A DNA stretch of 26,101 nucleotides from positions 1 to 26,101 of the forward strand of contig DASSOT010000068.1 of NCBI GenBank assembly GCA_035700225.1, written 5' to 3'. The notes beneath the pieces are model-generated. The model was not told the origin of the DNA. It saw nothing but the letters and a program-made list of their open reading frames with translations, and did not search any database. Of this stretch, positions 21,931-26,101 are shown piece after piece. Position 1 is the first letter of the stretch. Each line of letters starts with the position of its first letter. The position numbers and the translations under genes are program-made. Source of the stretch: JANWLD01 sp035700225. GTDB lineage: Bacteria > Patescibacteriota > Saccharimonadia > Saccharimonadales > 2-12-FULL-41-12.

Positions 21931-22206
21931 ATGGTTTTACAAATAGCTTACGACTTACATAACCCCGGCCGCGATTACGATGACGTAATTGCCGCCATTA
22001 AAACTGCTAGCAGCTGGGCACATCCGCAAGGTTCTGTCTGGCTTATTGATACAAGCTCTTCACCCGAGACTTGGGTCAACAAGCTGAAAGCTGCCGGCGA
22101 TACTAACGATGAGTACCTGGTTACCCGGCTTACCGGAAACTGGGCTTCTCGCAATATGGATACCGATGTAGCCGATTGGCTCAAGAGCTCCGGCAGAACC
22201 TGGTAA
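21931..22206 (+). CDS. SinR-family protein, probable Cas2/VapD-like fold
   Basis: A 91-aa protein of the group commonly annotated SinR family. It starts with a strand QIAYDLHNPGRDYDDV (residues 4-19), followed by a helix, a strand SVWLIDTS, the segment TNDEYLVTRLTGNWASR, and a short final helix. The order beta-alpha-beta-beta-alpha-beta fits the ferredoxin-like fold of Cas2 and the VapD RNase, and the early Asp in YDL is where those proteins have a metal or catalytic Asp. No other cas gene or CRISPR array is present. TAGGAG lies 9 nt before the ATG. Its leader is the long structured RNA; a hairpin terminator follows. Confidence 0.75.
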   Translation: MVLQIAYDLHNPGRDYDDVIAAIKTASSWAHPQGSVWLIDTSSSPETWVNKLKAAGDTNDEYLVTRLTGNWASRNMDTDVADWLKSSGRTW

Positions 22207-22215
22207 CCTAGCCCA

Positions 22216-22289
22216 GCAGTGAGTGAGCCCACTGCATTACTCTAAAAATCAAATAAGCCCTGCTCTACTCATAGAACTGGGCTTATTTG
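22216..22289 (+). terminator. Hairpin pair after the SinR-family gene
   Basis: GCAGTG/CACTGC (22216-22235), then a perfect 11-bp stem CAAATAAGCCC/GGGCTTATTTG (22250-22289, 18-nt loop). The T-run is part of the stem, so it is a less typical terminator, but it closes the transcript. Confidence 0.55.
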
Positions 22290-22415
22290 GCTAGTGTAGC
22301 AATTCAAACTGTCGTCTGAATGTAGATGCGTATGCAGCTACTCAAAATCTCCCTGTTTCTCTGGAGACTAAAAGTAGCCGCTTACTAGGCGGCTAGTGTA
22401 CTGTGAAGTTGCTAC
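22289..22415. other. Second hairpin-dense block
   Basis: GTAGCAATTCA (22296-22306) pairs over 11 bp, with one bulge, with TGAAGTTGCTAC (22404-22415). It encloses TCTCC/GGAGA (22348-22367) and TAGCCGC/GCGGCTA (22375-22395), so a three-way junction is possible. AGTGTAGCAATTCAA (22293-22307) matches 21799-21813 in 14 of 15 bases, and GGCTAGTGTA occurs at 22289-22298 and 22391-22400. No ORF. Confidence 0.5.
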
Positions 22416-22535
22416 TAATCGTGTATTATCGCCATTCATACACGTTATCCACTTAATACTATAAGGCATGCAAATTTAGATATCAAGCTACCTGTTTATA
22501 ACTTACTTACCATGGATACTTAATATGTGCGTGTA

Positions 22536-22551
22536 AGGTCGTCGTCGCAGC
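22536..22551. repeat. Direct repeat A, upstream of fic
   Basis: AGGTCGTCGTCGCAGC, two mismatches from the copy at 23975-23990 on the far side of the Fic gene. ATATGTG precedes both by 13 to 17 nt. Confidence 0.5.
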
Positions 22552-22619
22552 TAAGCCCTTGTGTAGAAGAAAGGAGTCCTATCCCAGCAACCGCTCCATC
22601 TATCATAACAAGCCCTGTT

Positions 22620-22709
22620 ATGCTTACATCCCAAAATAAGTATTCTTACATAATCTATTTTGATATTTATTTAGTAACAGATTAGATTTGACAATTATGC
22701 TTACATAAT
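22620..22709. promoter_or_regulatory. Three operator-like repeats before fic
   Basis: ATGCTTACAT (22620-22629), ATTCTTACATAAT (22642-22654) and ATGCTTACATAAT (22697-22709) share CTTACAT. The third lies inside the 17-bp promoter spacer, so a bound protein would block RNA polymerase. Confidence 0.55.
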
Positions 22710-22716
22710 TTACAAT
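22688..22716 (+). promoter_or_regulatory. Sigma70-type promoter of fic
   Basis: TTGACA (22688-22693), 17 bp, TACAAT (22711-22716). An ATG at 22715 overlaps the -10, so it is not the translation start. Confidence 0.8.
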
Positions 22717-22738
22717 GTGGATAACAAAAGGATTAACT

Positions 22739-23935
22739 ATGACTCGCCATAAACATGACCATAAAAAGCTATTTACACTTCCTACCCCGCTACTTGACTC
22801 AGAAGTAGCTGGTCTTGTCGTGGGACTTGAAACGCTTAGGAGTAGGGAGTTGAGCGGCACCACACCTCCTTGGATATTCTTTGGGGTCAAAAATCTGTTT
22901 CAGACAGTTGAGAGCGTAATCTCAACCCATATCGAGGGAAACAACACCACGATAGCGGCTTACGTAGAAGCGGCTCGTAGTAACAAAAGGGCTGCCCGTG
23001 ATGAGAAAATCAAAATGATTTTGAACCTTGAGAAAACCCTCAAAGACATAGAGAAAGAGGTTGATGCAGATACAGTCTTTGATAAAGGTTTCATTCTTGA
23101 TCTTCACAGAAAGGTAGTGGATGGCTTAGATGCGTCTCAAGATGGAGAGGGTGACACTCGACCTGGTGCATACCGGAACGAGCATCGCGAGATCCAAAAC
23201 TCTAAACATGTCCTTCCTCAACACACAGACATACGAGACCTAATGGATCGGCTGATTACTTTCATTAATATGCCCGTACCCCATACGATGGAACTAGTTA
23301 AGATTGCCATCGTACACCATAGGCTCGTGTGGATTCACCCATTCGGTAATGGTAATGGACGTGTGGTTCGCCTATTAACCTATGCAATGCTGACAAGAGC
23401 AGGCTACATCGACAAAGACGGTGCCAGACTCTTAGACCCGACCGCTGTGTTCGGTTCTAATAAGCTTACATATTATGACAAGCTTGCTGGTGCTGATGAC
23501 TTAAGCGAACAAGGAGCTACTGACTGGTGTGAATATATGCTATCTGGACTCACTCAAGAAATTAACAAGATTGACCAGTTGCTAGACGGAGACTTCACCA
23601 AACGAGAGATTATTGTACCAGCTATAATGTACGCCCACGAGAAGCAGAAGATTACAAAGCTGGAAAGAGATATGCTTCTAATTTGTGTTGGGAAAAACCT
23701 GGTTGCTGCGAACGATTTCCGGGATCTGTTCCCCGCCAATACCTCACATGTCCGCATCTCACAGGTAATCAACAAGCTCAAGGAACAGAATCTTATTGAG
23801 GCCTCACGCCCAGGAGCAAGGAAGTATATGCTATGCATGAACAACAACTTACTCACGACGGGCATACTACGAAAGCTTGACGAGAACGGCTTCTTACCAC
23901 CCTTACAGCCAGGCGTGACAAACCAAACCGTTTAG
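22739..23935 (+). CDS. Fic family protein, class II (inhibitory helix N-terminal)
   Basis: A 398-aa Fic protein. The active-site motif HPFGNGNGRVVR starts at His200, with all key residues. The inhibitory-helix motif (S/T)xxxE(G/N) is at 62-67 (Ser62, Glu66, Gly67), so it is class II and self-inhibited. Members AMPylate target proteins. The C-terminal third (about 290-380) looks like a winged helix, with DFRDLFPANTSHVRISQVINKLKEQNLIE, which suits DNA binding and autoregulation at the repeats in its promoter. The ATG at 22739 has AAGGA 7 nt upstream. It may be a toxin, defence or signalling protein. Confidence 0.9.
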   Translation: MTRHKHDHKKLFTLPTPLLDSEVAGLVVGLETLRSRELSGTTPPWIFFGVKNLFQTVESVISTHIEGNNTTIAAYVEAARSNKRAARDEKIKMILNLEKTLKDIEKEVDADTVFDKGFILDLHRKVVDGLDASQDGEGDTRPGAYRNEHREIQNSKHVLPQHTDIRDLMDRLITFINMPVPHTMELVKIAIVHHRLVWIHPFGNGNGRVVRLLTYAMLTRAGYIDKDGARLLDPTAVFGSNKLTYYDKLAGADDLSEQGATDWCEYMLSGLTQEINKIDQLLDGDFTKREIIVPAIMYAHEKQKITKLERDMLLICVGKNLVAANDFRDLFPANTSHVRISQVINKLKEQNLIEASRPGARKYMLCMNNNLLTTGILRKLDENGFLPPLQPGVTNQTV

Positions 23936-24153
23936 TACAGTCATCGATGCCATATGCATATGTGGATAGATATGAGGTTGTCGTCGCAACATACCGCTTG
24001 CCACCCTATCAGTACTCATAGAGTGAGGGGAGCTCTGGGTAAACTGAATCAAACTGGGTTCATATACTTGCTGTGCCTAGCCATCCCCAGCTTTTTGAGG
24101 ACTCTCCATATACCCTTAAACAGAGTAAATGACCTACTACTTGTTATTTTGTC
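23936..24153. other. Intergenic region after fic
   Basis: No supported ORF. It holds a 12-bp palindrome CATATGCATATG (23951-23962) and direct repeat B (23975-23990). Confidence 0.5.
23975..23990. repeat. Direct repeat B, downstream of fic
   Basis: AGGTTGTCGTCGCAAC matches repeat A (22536-22551) in 14 of 16 bases, in the same orientation. Confidence 0.5.
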
Positions 24154-24381
24154 CTAGCTTTTTACGCCGGGCTTTCCCAAGATACCTTTGATAAAAAAAG
24201 CCAGTGTCATAATTGCTGCCACAGGTACCAGTATCCAATACCACGGGCAGTTCAGGGCTGTTACTACTGAACTCCCAATTAAAGCACCGAATATTAAAAA
24301 TGTCCGACCCGGTTTGTTAGGGTCTACGACGGTAACTAACACCAGTTGCAAAACCCATGCTGATACCACAATAGTTTCCAT
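24154..24381 (-). CDS. Small two-helix membrane protein
   Basis: A 75-aa protein with two hydrophobic segments (about 2-18 and 26-65, the latter divided by a short turn), a DPNKPGRT loop and a basic end (GKPGVKS). The site AGGAG ends 5 nt before the ATG. Its leader starts with a long nested stem and has a hairpin directly before the ribosome site. No family was recognised; a small toxin or phage-type membrane protein is possible, as is an uncharacterised helper. Confidence 0.6.
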   Translation of the reverse strand: METIVVSAWVLQLVLVTVVDPNKPGRTFLIFGALIGSSVVTALNCPWYWILVPVAAIMTLAFFIKGILGKPGVKS

Positions 24382-24402
24382 AAAAGCTCCTCTCTGTTAT
24401 TG

Positions 24403-24543
24403 GTGGCTGCCGGAAACAAAAATGACAGCCACAATTTGACTGTCTAGGTCTACAATAAGCGGGTTACGCCTAAAGCTCGTGGCTGCCATTACTGGGCATA
24501 ACCACATCGAACTGTGTTCGTTTCGCAAATTGTAAACCTAGAC
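24403..24543 (-). ncRNA. Structured 5' leader of the small membrane gene
   Basis: On the minus strand TATAAT (complement of 24550-24555) predicts a start at 24543, the first base of a long stem: GTCTAGGT (24442-24449) with ACCTAGAC (24536-24543), TACAAT (24451-24456) with ATTGTA (24529-24534), and GCG (24459-24461) with CGC (24524-24526), separated by small internal loops. Inside are CGAAC/GTTCG (24508-24520) and GTGG/CCAC (24479-24505). GTGGCTG/CAGCCAC (24403-24432) then lies just before the ribosome site and could control translation. Confidence 0.55.
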
Positions 24544-24598
24544 AAACTGATTATACCAGCTAGCTTTACATGCTTGATTTACAGATACCCGCGTGTGT

Positions 24599-24738
24599 TA
24601 TACTCCTCCACTACAAGACGAATATGGTATGGTGGCGTTTCGAGCCAACGAACCGACTGAGCTGACTTAAGTCACGAGTGACACCCGTTCCGAAATCGAT
24701 AAATTATAACTTAATTTATCTCATGGAGCGGTTTTTTA
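24599..24738 (+). promoter_or_regulatory. Promoter and structured leader of the recombinase operon
   Basis: A -10 TATACT (24599-24604) begins a leader of about 127 nt. It holds a 12-bp palindrome TGACTTAAGTCA (24663-24674), GTCAC/GTGAC next to it, and a 9-bp hairpin GATAAATTA/TAATTTATC (24698-24720) just before the GGAG (24725-24728) of the small ORF. The hairpin may tune translation; an attP site for the recombinase could also be here. Confidence 0.45.
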
Positions 24739-24903
24739 ATGGAACAATTCATACCCAAGAGCAAGGCTCGACGGTTACTCGGCAAAAAAGCAGACAAATA
24801 TACTGATACCCAACTGCAAGAACTTATTCATAATCTACATCTTATAGCTCGTGACCAACTACGCTATAATGGTTCCAAAGTAAGCAAGAAAAGCAATGAG
24901 TGA
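24739..24903 (+). CDS. Small ORF coupled to the serine recombinase
   Basis: A 54-aa basic protein (about a quarter Lys/Arg). It has KSKARRLLGKKADKYTDTQLQELIHNLHLIA, so one helix with Leu spacing is likely, and no HTH is evident. GGAG lies 10 nt before the ATG. The stop overlaps the recombinase start by 8 nt, so the two are translated together. A recombination directionality factor or regulator is a guess from position only. Confidence 0.6.
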   Translation: MEQFIPKSKARRLLGKKADKYTDTQLQELIHNLHLIARDQLRYNGSKVSKKSNE

Positions 24904-26101
24904 AATAACCCTAAACCCAAGTCGTAAACGAGTCGTTGGCTACGTACGCATTTCCAGCGAACGTCAGACTAACAACGAGAGCCCTACTACACAACGAGAT
25001 GCAATTCAGCGTTATGCAGATGCAAACAACATGGAAGTCGTTGCATGGTTCGAGGACATTGCCAGGTCCGGCAAGAACGCCGACCGTGTCGGTATTCAAA
25101 GCATGCTTCGCTACTGTCTCAAGCACAGAGGGAAGATAGACCACTGGGTTGTCTACAATATGAAGCGAGCCTCTAGAGACCTTGATACTTACTCCTCAGA
25201 GGTGAGACTGGTTCTGAAGGCTCGTGGTGTTACTGTACGCTCTGCGACTGAACCTAGTGTTACCGACACTAAAGAAGGTCGTCTCATGGAAAACATGCTT
25301 GTCATGCTTGCCCAATACGATAACGAGGGTCGTGCAGAGGTCACCATAGACAATATGCGGTCGCTAGCATTCCAAGGGTACTGGCAGCACCCACCTGTCG
25401 TGGGCTATGACAAACACAAGATAGCTAACGACACTGGCAGACTTCGCCCTACCCTCAAGCAAAACATAAAGGCTCCATTAGTACGGCAAGTACTCGAACG
25501 ATACTCACGGGGCAATATAAACAAAGCAGAACTTACTCGCTACGCAACCGACATCGGTCTCCGCAGCAAGCATGGCAAGAAGATGGGCGAGGACGCTATT
25601 CACAAGATGCTTAAGAACCCTGTCTATGCTGGCTATGTTACAGGCAATCTCACCGACCACCAGCTCATCGAGGGCAAGCATGAGCCAATCATCTCTCGCG
25701 AAACCTACGAGATGAACCAAACCCTACTGTTCGGCAAGAACAAACGTAAGGGCGAGGTGCACCAAAAAGAGAACGCCGACTATCCTCTCCGGGGCTTAGT
25801 ACTTTGCGTAAACTGTCAGCACCCCATGTACGCGTCAGCACCCCGCACCGGTTCTGGCGGCAGGTCGCCTCGTTATCATTGCTCTCGATCTTCATGCAAA
25901 GGTATTGCCAAGTCAGTAAAAGCCTCGCAGATGCACGAGGATTTCGAGACTGCACTCAAGCGAGTTAAGCCAAGCGAGGAGTTCATTAAGCTCTATAAGG
26001 AAGTGCTCGTTACTGAGGCAGCCAACCAGCTCGGAAACCTCAACAGGAAGCTCGCTAAGGTTCGCGGCAAGCTCGACCACATTGCACAACAACGCCTAAG
26101 T
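24896..26101 (+). CDS. Large serine recombinase, partial at 3' end
   Basis: 402 residues are visible and the frame stays open at the window edge. The N-terminal resolvase domain has the YVRISSERQ motif with nucleophile Ser20 after Arg18, the KRASRDL segment (90-96) and the GRLMENMLVMLAQYDNEGR helix (128-146). The recombinase domain spans about 160-285. A zinc ribbon follows with Cys304, Cys307, Cys329 and Cys334, then the start of the coiled coil (from about 365). This order is that of phage or element integrases and not of small resolvases. It has no strong ribosome site and relies on coupling to the 54-aa ORF. It marks one end of an integrated element. Confidence 0.93.
   Translation, partial: MSEITLNPSRKRVVGYVRISSERQTNNESPTTQRDAIQRYADANNMEVVAWFEDIARSGKNADRVGIQSMLRYCLKHRGKIDHWVVYNMKRASRDLDTYSSEVRLVLKARGVTVRSATEPSVTDTKEGRLMENMLVMLAQYDNEGRAEVTIDNMRSLAFQGYWQHPPVVGYDKHKIANDTGRLRPTLKQNIKAPLVRQVLERYSRGNINKAELTRYATDIGLRSKHGKKMGEDAIHKMLKNPVYAGYVTGNLTDHQLIEGKHEPIISRETYEMNQTLLFGKNKRKGEVHQKENADYPLRGLVLCVNCQHPMYASAPRTGSGGRSPRYHCSRSSCKGIAKSVKASQMHEDFETALKRVKPSEEFIKLYKEVLVTEAANQLGNLNRKLAKVRGKLDHIAQQRLS

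Noticed and set aside
21931..22206. A CRISPR-Cas locus based on the Cas2-like fold
   Set aside because: No repeat-spacer array and no other cas gene in the window. SinR-family proteins occur without CRISPR.
22715..22738. An earlier Fic start at 22715
   Set aside because: That ATG overlaps the -10 TACAAT, while the ATG at 22739 has AAGGA at a proper distance.
23954..24157. 67-aa plus-strand ORF after fic
   Set aside because: No ribosome site, no promoter and an unconvincing composition.
24619..24702. A tRNA-Leu-like gene around CTTAA
   Set aside because: The CTTAAG lies in a palindrome, and no acceptor or T-stem can be formed.

Overview
The window looks like a chromosome segment of a Patescibacteria/CPR bacterium, perhaps a Saccharibacteria relative. 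This is an inference: the coding is compact, genes are short, many families are small and unrecognised, and standalone NnrD, HIT, Dus and phosphoribosyltransferase genes are present. TGA is used as a stop in several genes, so the code is standard. Many genes have no ribosome binding site and instead carry a -10 element 6 to 8 nt before the start codon. They therefore appear to be transcribed without a 5' leader. Genes inside operons, and small accessory genes, use ordinary Shine-Dalgarno sites.

Layout. 1-2281: tail of an ABC-2 permease, then a plus-strand operon (HIT protein, tRNA-dihydrouridine synthase, phosphoribosyltransferase). 2310-4475: a minus-strand cassette of three membrane proteins, one with a short collagen-like repeat, followed by a structured gap holding a fragment that resembles a tRNA 3' end. 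4476-4551: tRNA-Met(CAU) on the minus strand with its own terminator. 4753-6007: FtsB/DivIC-like protein and a multi-spanning membrane protein. 6268-8472: NnrD, an SDR oxidoreductase and a PPOX-fold flavoprotein. 8480-10412: an ABC exporter pair behind a small basic ORF. 10491-11443: a Crp/Fnr regulator and a 43-aa membrane peptide, each preceded by a GTGA-N6-TCA palindrome at the same distance from a candidate -10. 11485-14202: GyrI-like protein, ArsP/DUF318-type permease, and an ECF-S-like plus DUF4430 pair. 14273-16773: two 402-aa anchored paralogues with near-identical leaderless promoters. 16793-19662: small membrane proteins including a DUF7144-like tandem pair. 19655-21205: a 14-TM MFS exporter.

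From about 21206 to the end the window becomes accessory. There are two divergent candidate structured RNAs. The plus-strand one forms the roughly 400-nt leader of a SinR-family protein with a likely Cas2/VapD-like fold. A second hairpin-dense block follows, then a class II Fic protein with a textbook promoter and three operator-like repeats. Next comes a small membrane protein whose leader begins exactly at a nested long stem. Last is a large serine recombinase running off the right edge, coupled to a 54-aa ORF. This is probably one end of an integrated element. The most novel material is the set of structured RNAs at 21277-22415 and 24403-24543.
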